Below, one piece after another: positions 37,761 to 50,631 of a stretch of 64,000 nucleotides of DNA. The stretch's first letter is position 1. Every line of letters starts with the position of its first letter. Under the pieces are notes generated by a model. That model was not told the DNA's origin. It was given only the letters and a program-made list of their open reading frames with translations, and did not search any database. Both the position numbers and the translations under genes were made by a program. The stretch spans positions 10,428,501 to 10,492,500 of the forward strand of contig CM060112.1 in the NCBI GenBank assembly GCA_030522415.1, written 5' to 3'. Source of the DNA: Channallabes apus. Lineage: Eukaryota; Chordata; Actinopteri; Siluriformes; Clariidae.

Positions 37761-38729
37761 TCTGTTACACAGAGACTGAAAACAGGCCGAGAGCTACAGA
37801 GCCATTATACCACAAGCAAAGCACATAACACATTAACAACAACACATTAGACAATATAAACTATAGATTAAAGTATGTACTTAATTTAAAACCGTTAAAT
37901 TTACCTTATGCCGATGAAAATAAAATAATAACGATATAAACTAACGCACGCGATGATGCACCTTCAGCCGTTAATTCAAACTAGAAGTGGAGAACTGGGG
38001 AGCCAATCAGAGAACGGACAGTCCGAATCTGCCCGCCTCTAGCTCTGATTGGCTGGTGGGGAGCTGTCTAGTCTCCGGTTGGCTGGAATAGTCGCAAAGT
38101 TTACAACCCTGCTGCAGTTTGTGTGTCGCTTTATGACAGTGAGCGGACAGAAGAGTGAGGAGTAAAAACATAAATTATCTTGTACGGCAAAAGTAATTTT
38201 CAGCGTGCAGGAACGAGTTTGAGATCGCGCGCGCATGAGTCTAAAACCATGCGCACGCACGAGAGAGTAGTACACTATATATAAGTACATTTACATTTAA
38301 CTGATAATATACTGAGACTACCATATATTTAAAATTTGTATTCTAATATATACTTTCTGTACATTTGTACAATGATTATTTTGAGCATATTTTTAAAAAA
38401 TATACCAAAAATATATTGAAAAACAAGTTTAAATAAGTATACTTTGGAAATTAGACCAACCTTTCACTTAAAGTATTATAATACAATAATTTTTTAACTA
38501 TATTTAAAGTTTAATTCCAAAATTTGGTAAAAGCATGATGTTAGTATACTTTTTATATATTAACTGATGGTACAACTTTTTGTTAGTATATTTGCAGTGT
38601 ATTATAGAGGATTTCAATATATTTGTAATACACTAAAGTGTTTTTTTTTTTCCACTGGGGACACATTGGGAGAAAAGGCTGGGCCATGTAGTTTTACCAA
38701 GTAGAAGATTTAGTGTAGCTCAAATTGCT

Positions 38730-39420
38730 GAAAATGTTATTGTTGGTTCTGATAGAAAGGTGTCAGAGCACACAATGCATTTCTATCTGTTGTGTATAAG
38801 GGGTGCAAAGCTGCCGACTGGTCTGGGTGCCCATGCTGACCTGAGTCCATTGCCAAAGTGCCTACAATGGTAACTTGAGCATCAGAACTTGACCGATGAG
38901 CAATGGAAGAGGGAGGCCTGGTCTGAAAAATCATGTTTTCTTGCATATCATCTTGATGGGTGGGTGCATAGCTTACTTGGAGAAGGATGCACTATGGGAT
39001 GAAACCAATCTGGTGGAGGCATAATGAAGCTTTGGGTAATGTTCTGCTGATAAACTTTGGGTCCTGACATTAATGTAGATTTTGATATACACTTTTCACC
39101 TACAGTACATACCTAAAGATTGTTGCTGACCAAAAAATATCCATTCGTGGAAACAGTATTCACTGATGACAGCTGTCTCTTTTGGTAAAATAATGTATCC
39201 TGCAAAGAATATAACTTTGATCCATGGAGGCCTCACCTAACAACTCATACTGTAGAACTGCTACTGAGTTTACTATGTGCTTGGTGCCTCATACTGCAGC
39301 ACACCAGAGGTCTAGTGGAGTCCATTCCTTCGAGGAACTACCATGGGGTCATGATGTTAGGACTGATCAATGTACAGTATCAATTAGGGGTAGTAACTTA
39401 TATTGTCCAGAGAAAATATT
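38730..39420 (+). pseudogene. Tc1/mariner transposase relic with internal deletion
   Basis: Blocks in order: GGTGGAGGCATAATGAAGC, TTTGGGTAATGTTCTGCTG, TTGTTGCTGACCAA, then a jump to TTGATCCATGGAGGCCTCACC and CACACCAGAGGTCTAGTGG. In relatives the skipped part encodes QQDN to [12 protein letters not shown], so both later catalytic residues are lost. Confidence 0.55.
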
Positions 39421-39739
39421 AGCGATGTGTCAAAAGTCAAACCGGGACTTAAAGTAATAAATAATAAAAATAAGTAATACAATTTCTAAAATGAAAGTAT
39501 AAACTGATTGCCATTTACAGAAAACATTCACAAGCACTGAATGTTTATAAGACTCTGCAGTAAATGGTTTAGAAGAAGGTTGTGTCCATGAATGATGATT
39601 CATGTTGAGGTATCTTGGTGCCCACTGGTGGCATGGTGAACATTCAGTGAGTGGAATGGTTAATCCCTGTCGCCAGTTTGCAGAATAGTTAGAATCTATT
39701 TCTGAGAACTGTACACTCAATCATTAACTAACACCACTT

Positions 39740-40010
39740 GCAAATTACAGGAACTCAACTGGAAATTATCGCCACATCCCCCATATAGTCCTGAACACAC
39801 TCCAAGCCATTTCCACATATTTGGGCCATTAAAAGTGTTCCTGGGAGGCCAGCTTTTCAGACATAAAGCATGCAATCTGATCATGGCTCCAGCATTCTGA
39901 GAAAGCACTCTTCCTTAATGGAATCCAAGCACTAGTGAAATGCTGGGAGAAGTGCATTAGTGTAGCGGAGGGTTATATTGAGGAGCTAGTGTATGTACCC
40001 ATTGTTGATG
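39740..40010 (+). pseudogene. mariner-type (DD34D) transposase relic
   Basis: 39757-39865 reads NWKLSPHPPYSPEHTPSH then FHIFGPLKVFLGG, clearly the mariner block HPPYSPDLAPSDxHLFGPLK. The third catalytic Asp is His here (TPSH). Downstream KCISVAEGYIEE matches the mariner C-terminus after a frame change. Dead. Confidence 0.7.
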
Positions 40011-42269
40011 GGAAAAGAGTTTGTAGAAATAGATAAAATGTTAAAGTTAAAAATAAGCTGATTAGCATTAATTTAGTTATGTTATTTCAGGCTGGAGCCC
40101 ACCTACAGTAAATGTCTGCCTGTCTTTCTGTACGGCAGAACTCTCTGCCTAACTTATTATTACAAAGAAATCTAATTTTGTAAGGTTAATTATCTTAATC
40201 CATGTTTATGCTAATTTTAGTAATGAAAGAGTGAATCACAGATATGAAATTGAAAAAGAAGATCAAATAAAGATTTATTTCTGTCTAAAATGAGTAAAAA
40301 TTCATTTATACCACCTCAGTGCCATTATCTCAGCAGTAAAAATATTAATTAAAACCTAAGTAAAATATCCAGTTTAGCTTTTCTAAGTAATATTCCTTGG
40401 TGCATGTTTATATTGAGAAGGTATCTTATTAGTATCTTATTTTAAAGTAGATTATTACCTGTTTATACAGTAACATTGCTTTTATTCTTGATTTCAATTA
40501 TAGTGCAGGTTAAACTTCAGGCAGATATCTAAGTTCTGCAAAAGTTTCAAATTCCTCCATTTTTCTTAATATTTAGATTTTAGCGCATAACACTAGGCTC
40601 ACAGGTCGAGTATTTATCATGCCTTCACCTTGGACTGCTTGCTCAAAGGACCTGTGTTTTATCTCATAGTGGTGTTTCACATTATTGCTTTTTTATTAGA
40701 AGCATGGTTTCGGGAACATACTGTATGAGACAAACTGATTTTAAACTTCTGGCAGGAAGAATAAAGATACATTTATCTGTCCAATCATCTTTGAAGGTTC
40801 AGTATTCATAGTCTACTTGGCTTTTTTTTTTTTTAAGTAAGTCATGCTGTGTCATGCTTTTGTTTCTGTTTCTTGAGGACTTGGGCAGCTTGTAGATATA
40901 TTATGAGCATTTTTGTGTCTTTCACATACCCTGTCTATAATGGTATCAACTATTGTGTTGATTGGCTCTGTTGAGTAATGCATATACAGTAGCCATGCCC
41001 ACCTCTAGGATTTAATTTAGCATATGACTTCTACTGAACAGTTTGATTTCATTTATAGTGCAGGTTTAACTTCAGGCAAATAAGAAACTACTGTCAAAGG
41101 TTAATGAAATTCTGTTCAGCCAGATTTTGCCTGATGATATGATCTCATCTGGTGGAACAGACAGACGGTTCTACAATGTTCTGACAAAACCAGACAAAAC
41201 CTTTTTTTTTTTAATGAAGATGAAAGCAGTTTTTTCTGTTAAAGGCAGAACTGTTATTCTGTCCATCAAAGTCTTGTTCTGACTTGAACACCCCTAGTAA
41301 ATGCCCAGCCTTGAGTTTCCCCACAGCAAAAGCAGACAGACTTAAATGCAAAAAATAGTCTGAGTAAAGGAAGGAGCTCAGATGGCAAGACATATTAATT
41401 GTGGGCAGTAGAAGCACAGCAGGAAGCAATCTCACAAGAAAAGCCATACAGCAGCAAGATTCACACCCAGCATTCACTGAAGAATGTGCTGTACTTCTTA
41501 GAGAATGAGTTAACTGTGAAGGATCCCTTCAGTGAGTGTGCAAATCCTGCATTATGCATCCTTTGTCACCTTATTTGGGCTATAAACAAAGCTGGCCATG
41601 AACAAGTCTATCATTAAAATTTTGTCAGTTATTATAATTGCAGGTTATTTTGAATTTACCTGGACATTGTGTTTAAGTGTCCGTTTTTAAAGATTTTGAG
41701 AGAGAAATGAGGAAAAGCAGCGATAAAAAATAAAAAGCTGGGGCAGCCCACGGGCCATTTGCATGTTACAAAACCAAAGCTTTAGCCTTGGCAGCCAGCT
41801 AATGCGTCTAACTGCAGTGCACACATCAAAGAGAATATTAGACCATCTAGTTGCTGGCAAGCCGGATCACTCAGAATAAATGTTAATAGGATTTCAATTC
41901 CTCCTGAGAATATGGTATTTTATAAAAAGAATAAAACAGATCTTTTTTTTAGAAACCCTTCTAAGGCCTATTTTTGCTGTTTAGTGGACTATTACATGCA
42001 TTCGCTTCCCTCTGACTAGACCAATTTCTCAGAAGTAGCCAAACATGTGCAGTTTATACGAGGATGATGCCTCAACCTTAATCGCTTATCAAATAAGGAG
42101 CATTATATTAAAGCATCTTGGATTTTTCATCAAAAAAAGTAATGTTTCTGTCACTTCTTATATATGATTTTAGACTGCCATTCTACAAACTCATTTAAAG
42201 CCATCTTCTCCACTCACTAGTGTGGTTCCCATTTCCTCTACCCTGACAAAAATGTCCTTTTTGTTTCAG
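40011..42269. other. Upstream region of the rgs8 coding exons; no element identified
   Basis: A 36-bp imperfect direct repeat (TATAGTGCAGGTTWAACTTC) occurs at 40490-40525 and 41045-41081. An rgs8 promoter or 5' exon may lie here, but no motif decides it. Confidence 0.4.
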
Positions 42270-42279
42270 AGACACAGCC

Positions 42280-43042
42280 ATGAAAACGAGACTCGGTTGC
42301 CTATCCAACAAATCTGACTCATGCAGTGACTTTTCAGAATTTTTACCACATGGACCAGAAAGATCCACACGATACCTAAAGTGAGTAATGACTTTTTAAA
42401 AAATTAAATTAAATTAAAGCAATTCAATTTGTATAAAGAAATACAAAATAGCATTTTCATGCATTATATATAGAATTGTAATTAATCATGTGATTTAATA
42501 TTTTCAGGCTCTCCACAGATGAAGTGACCAAATGGGCAGATTCGTTTGATATTCTTCTGTCAAATAAGTGTAAGTTGTGTGAACTCATAAAATGAACTGT
42601 GCAATGCTGTAAGCAGAAAAAAAGATCATCCCAAATGACAGCTTAGTCTCTGAAGAACTGAAAAGTGGCAATACAAGGGCAAATCAATCTTTATTGGAAT
42701 GTATTTAACAATAACACGCCACCTCAATGTAAAACAAAAAGTTTAGTAATTTGATGATTTCACAAGGCTGTTTAGTTGACACCCAGTTCAAAATCTTAAG
42801 TAATTAAAATATTTAAGTCAGCTCAAGTAGTATTGGTTCTAGGGTTTAACCAATAATATTTCTCTAGGGTTGACTTCTCCCAACTCTTCATCTATTCAAT
42901 ATACTAAGTTCTTTCCCATCGTAGCCCATATGTAGTTTGTTCAAGTGACTTTCTATTGGCCCAACAATACCTCAAATTAAACACAAAAAAAAACTTTATT
43001 CTTCCAAAACTAGTCAAAGTTAAAACAGTGATCTGTTAAACA

Positions 43043-43104
<62 letters not shown>

Positions 43105-46100
43105 GCATGGATCAGCAATCACAAAGATTTAAGTGGCAAATAAGTGAATTTAAGTGTATCTTTAATTTTTGTCCGTACATGAATACATACAGCTAAAGTT
43201 TTCTATAAATATATAATTTTTGATGCAGAGACAGGTACAGAAGTCATATTTTTGATTTCCTGTTTTTGGATACTATGAAGATGCGCCTGTCACTGTGTCA
43301 CACTGGCAGAGAAAACAGAATTATATGTTCTTTTTGTAGCCCAGGGACACAATGCTGTTGTCCTCACCTCTTGATTGTTCTTTTATTGAATTTCCTGAAC
43401 AACACTATAATTGAATTTACCAGCAAGGCCATTTGTATATGGTTTTGTTCTTTCTGCACTAGCTGCTTCTCACATTTATAGGCCTAGAGCAAAGGATAGA
43501 AAGCAGGCATGTGCCCCTGGTATGCTGACTGTATTTGTATTTCTGTGCTTCATTACCTGAATTGCATTTGATAATGTTTACATTTCCAACAGACAACACA
43601 AATGGTAATTAACAATTAGTTTACAGGAAGCATTTTTTTTTTATCTTAAATACCGGTATATATATATTTTTTTTAAATAATGAGAACAGTCTTTATTAAT
43701 CGTTCATAATATTAATTAACAGAATGAGTAAATTAGGAGTTTAATTCTCAACTGTTGTCATTATTAATGGCCATTAATACACTTATTTATAACTCAGAGG
43801 CTGTTAAGGGATCAGCCATAAAATTACCACCTCCAGTAAACTGGTGCACTGATGATGGGCACCCAAGACAAACCATGAAGTGAGACTATGTGCACTTCAC
43901 ACACAATCCAGAAGCAAGATTGAAACCCCAAACCCTGGAGATACAAAGCAACAGTGCTGAACTAATGTATTATTACATTTTGTTAAACCTTGTTTCCTTT
44001 GTGAAACATTTACATAAGTGTTTGCCAGACACACGCTGAGCCAAAAAAGCACAAAAAAAATCTATATTTGATGATTGTTTGGTGTACTTCTCCCCTAGAT
44101 AATATGTTCTAATCAACAAACTTCATGCTGGGATACTGTCAGTAAATAAACACCCTTCCAAATAAAGAAGGATGCAAAGGAAATAACAAAATCCCAGAAA
44201 TGCAAGTTGCGCAACATGACCTCCTGACATGCCGCTGAGATAAAAGAGAACAACAAGTATGACCCTGTGAATATATTCTAACCCACAGGTCTGAAGGCAA
44301 CGTAATAGAAAGTCATTCTATTCTATTTTACTCTACAAAGTAAAATGCCTTAAGGAGTTGTAGAAGACCTTATGAACATTATTTAAGGTATTGATATTTT
44401 ATAACGTAAATACTGTAGAATGCTATATTAACCTGACATGGCAGAGACCAGTGGTCCTGAACCTTATTCCTCTGGGACAACTACCATGAATATTTTAGTG
44501 TTCCCCTGCTCTATCACACTAGCTAAAATAATAATAACAATAATAACAATAATAATAATAATAGGCGGCGCGGTGGTGTAGTGGTTAGCACTGTCGCCTT
44601 GCACCTCCAGGGTCTGGGTTCGATTCCCCGGCCAGGCTCGATTCTCGTCTCTGTGTGCATGGAGTTTGCATGTTCTCCCCGTGCTTGGTGGGTTTCCTCC
44701 GGGTACTCCGGTTTCCTCCCACAGTCCAAAGATATGCTAATCAAAGTTAGGCTAATTGGCGTTCCTAAAAAAAATTGCCTGTAGTGTGTGATTGGGTGTG
44801 TGAGTGTGTGTATGTGTGTGTGCCCTGCGATGGATTGGCACCCTGTCCAGGGTGTACCCCGCCTAGTGCCCGAAGTCTCCTGGGATAGGCTCCAGGTCCC
44901 CCGCGACCCTGAACACAGGATTAAGCGGTATAGAAGATGAATGAATGAATGAATTAATAATAATAATAATAAGGCTGTTAATTAGTCAGTTTGTTAAACT
45001 AGGTGTACTGTGAGCAGAGAATGGACTACAATTTAATTCAATTCTAATTTTTTTTAATCTAATTCACTGTTTTGTTGTTTTTGTTATTTATTTTCTACAT
45101 TCCAGAACAATACTGGAGATTTCAGACCTATGAAATGAGACACATGGAATTGTGTAATAGAGTAATGACAACAACAAAACCAGATAATTGTTATTTTAAG
45201 ACATGAAGGTCAGCTAATCTGGAACAGTTCTTGCAAGAACAGTATTGTGTCAAGTTCATTTGCAAAACCCATCAAGCACCATGATGAAACTGTCTCTCAT
45301 GAAGACCTTCCCAGGAAAGCAAGACTAAAACCGTACCTCTGCTGCAGAGGAGATGTTCATTCAGAGTCACCAGCCTCAGAAATCACCAATTAACAAACAG
45401 CACCTCAGATTAGAGCCGTTATGAAGGATTTGCAGAGCAAAAGTAGCAGATATACATCTCAAAACCAACTGTTCAAAGGCGATTATTGCACATTTTGGAT
45501 GCTTACAGGATTGTTTATAATTGTAGAAAAAAAAATCGGGAACGTCTTTTAAATTAAATTGTGTGTCCAAACTTTTAACTGGTAGTGTACCTACTGTATA
45601 TATCATGTTTAGCATATTATCTTCTTGACATGTCTTAGTGCACAATGTTTGCACAAATATACTGTATATTAACATATACAGTGGTGTGAAAAACTATTTG
45701 CCCCCCTGCTGACTTCTTATTCTTTTGCATGTTTGTCACACAAAATGTTTCTGATCATCAAACACATTTAACTATTAGTCAAAGATAACACAAGTAAACA
45801 CAAAATGCAGTTTTTAAATGACGGGTTTTATTATTTAGGGAGAAAAAAAATCCAAACCTACATGGCCCTGTGTGAAAAAGTAATTGCCCCCTGAACCTAA
45901 TAACTGGTTGGGCCACCCTTAGCAGCAATAACTGCAATCAAGCGTTTGCGATAACTTGCAACGAGTCTTTTACAGCGCTCTGGAGGAATTTTGGCCCACT
46001 CATCTTTGCAGAATTGTTGTAATTCAGCTTTATTTGAGGGTTTTCTAGCATGAACCACCTTTTTAAGTTTAAGCCACAACATCTCAATAGGATTCAGGTC

Positions 46101-48983
46101 AGGACTTTGACTAGGCCACTCCAAAGTCTTCATTTTGTTTTTCTTCAGCCATGCAGAGGTGGATTTGCTGGTGAGTTTTAGGTCATTGTCCTGCTGCAAC
46201 ACCCAAGATCGCTTCAGCTTGAGTTGACGAACAGATGGCCGGACATTCTCCTTCAGGATTTTTTGGTAGACAGTAGAATTCATGGTTCCATCTATCACAG
46301 CAAGCCTTCCAGGTCCTGAAGCAGCAAAACAACCCCAGACCATCACACTACCACCACCATATTTTACTGTTGGTATCATGTTCTTTTTCTGAAATGCTGT
46401 GTTACTTTTACGCCAGATGTAACGGGACACGCACCTTCCAAAAAGTTCAACTTTTGTCTCGTCGGTCCACAAGGTATTTTCCCAAAAGTCTTGGCAATCA
46501 TTGAGATGTTTTTTAGCAAATTTGAGACGAGCCTTAATGTTCTTATTGCTTAAAAGTGGTTTGCGCCTTGGAAATCTGCAATGCAGGCCGTTTTTGCCCA
46601 GTCTCTTTCTTATGGTGGTGTCGTGAACACTGACCTTAATTGAGGCAAGTGAGGCCTGCAGTTCTTTAGATGTTGTCCTGGGGTCTTTTGTGGCCTCTCG
46701 GATGAGTCGTCTCTGCGCTCTTGGGGTAATTTTGGCCGGCCGGCCACTCCTGGTCACTCCCGGCCACTCACCACTGTTCCATGTTTTTGCCATTTGTGGA
46801 TAATGGCTCTCACTGTGGTTCGCTGGAGTCCCAAAGCTTTAGAAATGACTTTATAACCTTTACCAGACTGATAGATCTCAATTACTTTTGTTCTCATTTG
46901 TTCCTGAATTTCTTTGGATCTTGGCATGATGTCTAGCTTTTGAGGTGCTTTTGGTCTACTTCTCTGTGTCAGGTAGCTCCTAGTTAAGTGATTTCTTGAT
47001 TGAAACAGGTGTGGCAGTAATCAGGCCTGAGGGTGACTACAGAAATTGAACTCAGGTGTGATAAACCACAGTTAAGTAATTTTTTAACAAGGGGGGCAAT
47101 CACTTTTTCACACAGGGCCATGTAGATTTGGAGTTTTTTTTTCTCCCTTAATAACGTAAACCTTCATTTAAAAACTGCATTTTGTGTTCAATTATGTTAT
47201 CTTTGACTAATAGTTAACGGTTTTTGATGAGCAGAAACATTTAAGTGTGGCAAACATGCAAAAGAATAAGAAATCAAGAAGGGGGCAAATAGTTTTTCAC
47301 ACCACTGTATATCCTATTTGTATACCTACTGCACCTACTGTACATATGAACCCATAACCTTATTTTAAAGTCATTTTAATCTAATCAGTTGTGAACCACT
47401 GGTATAAACTGTATGTCTTTATGCTTGTATGTACAATACAGCAGAAAGTTATTTATTGTGTGTATATAATGAAATGTAAAAAATTCTTTGTTTGCGTTAA
47501 AGATGGTTTGGCGGCATTCAGAGCATTCCTTAAAACAGAGTTCAGTGACGAGAACATTGACTTCTGGTTGGCTTGTGAAGACTACAAAAAGATCAAATCA
47601 CCTGCAAAGATGGCGTCAAAAGCCAACAAGATATACAAGGAATTTATTGACGTTCAATCACCAAAAGAGGTGAGTTTGGTTATAATAACACCAACAACAC
47701 TCCACATCACTGTTTAATAACAAGACCTGTTTAAGTTAAGTTATAATTCTAAAATTTTAGCCTAGCAAAATGCTTTTTGGATGCTCTAAAAACATTCAAT
47801 TCATCATGCTTTCCAGGAGATATGAAGCCTCAAGTATCTTCTGTCAATGCTCTAACTAACTATCTAGCTATGAGCAGTGACTATATACCGGTCCTTCTCA
47901 AAAAATTAGCATATTGTGATAAAGTTCATTATTTTCTGTAATGTACTGATAAACATTAGACTTTCATATATTTTAGATTCATTACACACAACTGAAGTAG
48001 TTCCAGCCTTTTATTGTTTTAATATTGATGATTGTGGCATACAGCTCATGAAAACTCAAAATCCCTATCTCAAAAAATTAGCATATCATGAAAAGGTTCT
48101 CTAAACGAGCTATTAACCTAATCATCTGAATCAACTAATTAACTCTAAACACCTGCAAAAGATTCCTGAGGCTTTTAAAAACTCCCAGCCTGGTTCATTA
48201 CTCAAAACCGCAATCATGGGTAAGACTGCCGACCTGACTGCTGTCCAGAAGGCAGGGAGGTGTAAAACCAATTAACATTTATAGAAGACTTCCAGTGCAG
48301 TGATGAATAAAAATATTTGAATGGTGCGTACATTTTAAAGAAGATAGTACGTCTATGAATGACGATCCAACAACTTCTTCCTTATAGGACTTGACACACT
48401 GTAAATTACACAAGTTTCTGTAACTGTCCTGGAAGGATTGACACTGTTAGTTAGTTATTTTTTTGTTAATTTATGTTGTCATGTCAATCTGTCTTGTCTC
48501 AGCTAGCCAGGTAATTAGGCTTCTTAGTTAGCTTCTTAGCTTTTCTGTAAATTTATGTTGTAAATTTATGTTGTAAATGTATGTTGTATGTAGCACCTTG
48601 GTCCCGGAGGAACGTTGTTTCGTTTCACTGTGTACTAACTGTAGATGGTTGAAGTGACATTAAAGCCTATTTGAACTTGACTTGACTTGACTTGACTTGT
48701 TCATCCAATAATATCTCTCAGTTGGATGGAATTTGGTATCCACAAATACTGTACATGATGCCATTGTGACACTTTACCTTCTTTACAGGTTAATATAGAC
48801 TTCAGGACCAAGGAAGAGACCAGACAGAAACTTCTGGAACCAACATCCTCTAGTCTTAATGAGATCCAAGCCAAGGTCTACAGCCTCATGGAGAAAGACT
48901 CCTACCCTAGGTTTCTTCGATCAAAAATCTACCAAGAGTTTTTAAACAGGACACAGATATACTCTCAGAGGAAGTCGGTTTAA
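42280..48983 (+). CDS. rgs8: R4-family regulator of G-protein signalling, RGS8-like (4 coding exons)
   Basis: Seen: coding exons 42280-42380, 42508-42569, 47503-47669 and 48789-48983 (stop TAA 48981-48983), all with AG/GT borders and matching phases, give 174 residues. The N-terminus [18 protein letters not shown] is the RGS8 signature; the RGS box runs from about residue 45 ([14 protein letters not shown]) through [20 protein letters not shown] to [15 protein letters not shown] near residue 160. The 167-bp third exon is the size expected for R4 RGS genes. Human RGS8 is 180 residues. Family knowledge: RGS proteins bind active Gi/Gq alpha subunits and speed GTP hydrolysis; the Glu-Asn pair in FSDEN and the MEKDSYPRF stretch belong to the G-alpha contact surface. 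The exon holding the ATG starts at 42270 after a good acceptor, so at least one 5' exon lies upstream, probably non-coding. RGS5 shares the [12 protein letters not shown] segment, but its N-terminus differs. The start could be longer, since the three codons before the ATG are open. Confidence 0.9.
42570..44563. other. rgs8 intron, first part
   Basis: Has (AT)28 at 43046-43102 and a very decayed SINE at about 43890-43960 (GAAACCCCAAACCCTGGAG). Spurious open frames only. Confidence 0.55.
44564..44955 (+). mobile_element. Well-preserved tRNA-derived SINE in an rgs8 intron
   Basis: Head GGCGGCGCGGTGGTGTAGTG to tail GAATGAATGAAT; same orientation as the gene. It landed in a (TAA)n tract, copies of which lie on both sides, so the duplication length cannot be read. 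Confidence 0.85.
45100..45587 (+). pseudogene. Tc1-like element remnant with internal deletion
   Basis: GAAGACCTTCCCAGGAAAGC, ACCTCTGCTGCAGAGGAGAT and CACCAGCCTCAGAAATCACC match the N-terminal transposase region of a common fish Tc1 family. The sequence then jumps to the right end (GTCCAAACTTTTAACTGG, TAGTGTA). In an rgs8 intron, sense orientation. Confidence 0.6.
45679..47307 (-). mobile_element. Tc1-like transposon, sister of 20623-22248, in an rgs8 intron
   Basis: 1,629 bp between TA dinucleotides, with intact tips CAGTGGTGTGAAAAACTATT and complement. By eye it is roughly 95% identical to the 20.6 kb copy and inserted antisense to rgs8, ending about 195 bp before the 47503 exon. Confidence 0.92.
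45897..46927 (-). pseudogene. Broken Tc1 transposase
   Basis: Starts like its sister at 46927 ([10 protein letters not shown]) but at the hinge (46742-46780) an 8-bp net insertion shifts the frame and introduces a stop. The rest (DDE domain, 45897-46740) is open in another frame. WTDETK, QQDND and SPDLNPIE are kept, while PKHTS has become LKLTS and two residues of SNTSEAF are missing. Confidence 0.85.
47888..48256 (+). pseudogene. Left end of another Tc1 element, in an rgs8 intron
   Basis: CCGGTCCTTCTCAAAAAATT next to TA, an inner repeat CTCAAAAAATTAGCATATC at 48068, then ATG at 48216 opening [13 protein letters not shown], the start of a known type of fish Tc1 transposase. The rest is missing. 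Confidence 0.65.
48270..48705 (+). repeat. LINE 3' end with (GACTT)n tail, in an rgs8 intron
   Basis: GCACCTTGGTCCCGGAGG, ACGTTGTTTCGTTTCACTG, and a GACTTGACTTGACTTG tail are typical of a CR1/Rex-like LINE 3' UTR. 5'-truncated. Confidence 0.55.
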
Positions 48984-49545
48984 AGAGAAATCTCTATGAT
49001 TCTTCGCTTGTGTGGTTAAAACCATTAGATATATTAGAGCAGACCATTACTGTTACACATATTGAGTTTGACTGAATATGCATTGTAGAACTATGAAGCT
49101 TGTTTTCACTTGTAAAGGGTACCGTATATACAGTACTGTATAACCTGTATAACCTGTGCACCCATGTACTCCTTCCCAGCAGATGAATTTGTATTGGTAA
49201 AATCATGAGGATTAAAATTAGACAGAGCTTTATTTTGTCAATTTTTTCCCCCTTGTTTGTTCCACTTTTGAGATGATGTCTTACATAAAATACAAATACA
49301 GTATAACAGCACAACACATTTAAGAACAAATATTAACAAGTCTGTAGATTGATTCACTACCCATCTTCTGGTGAAAAATGCCCTTCCACACTTATCCACT
49401 CTCGTTATGATTTGTTACCTGATAAATGGCATGAAACTGTAGAGTTGTAAGCAAATAGTGTAATTTCCATGTAGTTAAAATATTGTCCCCATCTCTGCAA
49501 CCATGAAAATATAGCATGAGCAGAATAAAGGAAGGATAAACTATA
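48984..49545 (+). other. Probable 3' UTR of the rgs8-like gene
   Basis: No repeat is evident right after the stop codon. An ATTAAA at about 49213 and an AATAAA at 49524-49529 are candidate poly(A) signals. The extent is a guess from these signals only. Confidence 0.4.
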
Positions 49546-50361
49546 AGATCAATTATGTATGTCACATACTAGTGAGGATATGCATCCATGAAAAAGTATA
49601 AATATGGAACAATCAGGTTTCCTTTCAACAGATGGTGCTGAATGTAGGTCAGGTAACTGTAAACATTTGCCAGTTTTGGACTCTCTACCAGCTAACAGTG
49701 CAGATAATATTTCTGTTTATTATGAGGAAGGTTACCTCATCAAGCTCTGGTGGAAAGAGGGTTAAAACAAATGCTGTAAAAGGACATTCTGCCTGGTGGT
49801 CTGCTTAGTGGGTTGCAGAACTGGCCTCCAAAGGGAACACGACTGCAGTGATCACCATGGTGATCTCGACTGGCAGGAGGACTTTAGGGGTTGCCATGTT
49901 GACCTTCACAGAGACAGAGTGGCACTTGTAGGGCCCCATGTGAACCTCCATATGGATTTTGGTTGTCACAGGCATCCTATCATTCTCCCAGCTGAACCAC
50001 GGTGCTCTAGTCCACCTCATGTCCATAAAGATGCTGGTCTTGTAAGTTGGGACGACATGGGAAGTTCATGACTATGAACTATATATGACCATACTAATAT
50101 AACCATAAACTACAGTACATCCGGAAAGTACTGTATTTACAGAGCTTCACTTTTTCCACATTTTGTTATGTTATAGCCCTATTCCAAAATAGATTAAATT
50201 CATTATTTTTCTCAAAACTCCACAAACAGTACCCCATATCATGGTAAAAACACATGAACCTTTTCTTGGGCAGCAATAACTGAAAATAAATATGGTCCTC
50301 AAATGCATCCTTTGTTCAGGCCATGATACACATCCAAAAAGTTGTTGTGAAGATTAGTCGT
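49546..50361. other. Unassigned; open on both strands at 49796-50071
   Basis: Both strands stay open over about 220 bp (plus 49796-50071, minus 49805-50026). Neither product shows a domain I know. It could be an old coding or retroelement fragment. Confidence 0.3.
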
Positions 50362-50364
50362 AGT

Positions 50365-50555
50365 GGCGGCGGTGGCATAGTGGTTAGCATTGTGGACCTG
50401 CACCTTCAGAGGCTGGGATTTGATTCCCACCTCAGGTCTGTGCATGTGAAAGTTCCATATCTTCCATGTGCTTAGTGGGTTTCCTCCAGGTATTCCGGGG
50501 TCCCCCAACAATACAAAGACAATCAGATTAGGTCAATTTTCATTCCTAAAAACTG

Positions 50556-50631
<76 letters not shown>

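Larger units (their letters stand above)
36315..38660. mobile_element. Composite non-autonomous DNA repeat rich in AAGTATACTT-type motifs
   Basis: Ends CCCCAAGTAAAAAAAAAAGT (left) and, in complement, CCCCAGTGGAAAAAAAAAAA (right) form weak inverted repeats. Both flanks are built from diverged AAGTATACTT / AGTACATTTA motifs pointing to the centre. The core holds three 62-bp tandem units, a GC-richer block with CCAAT boxes (37960-38260), an LTR-like insertion and a SINE. Class not determined. Confidence 0.5.

Noticed and set aside
47391..47717. 108-codon open frame starting [10 protein letters not shown]
   Set aside because: Its first 37 codons are intron; the acceptor at 47501-47502 fits the RGS exon phase.
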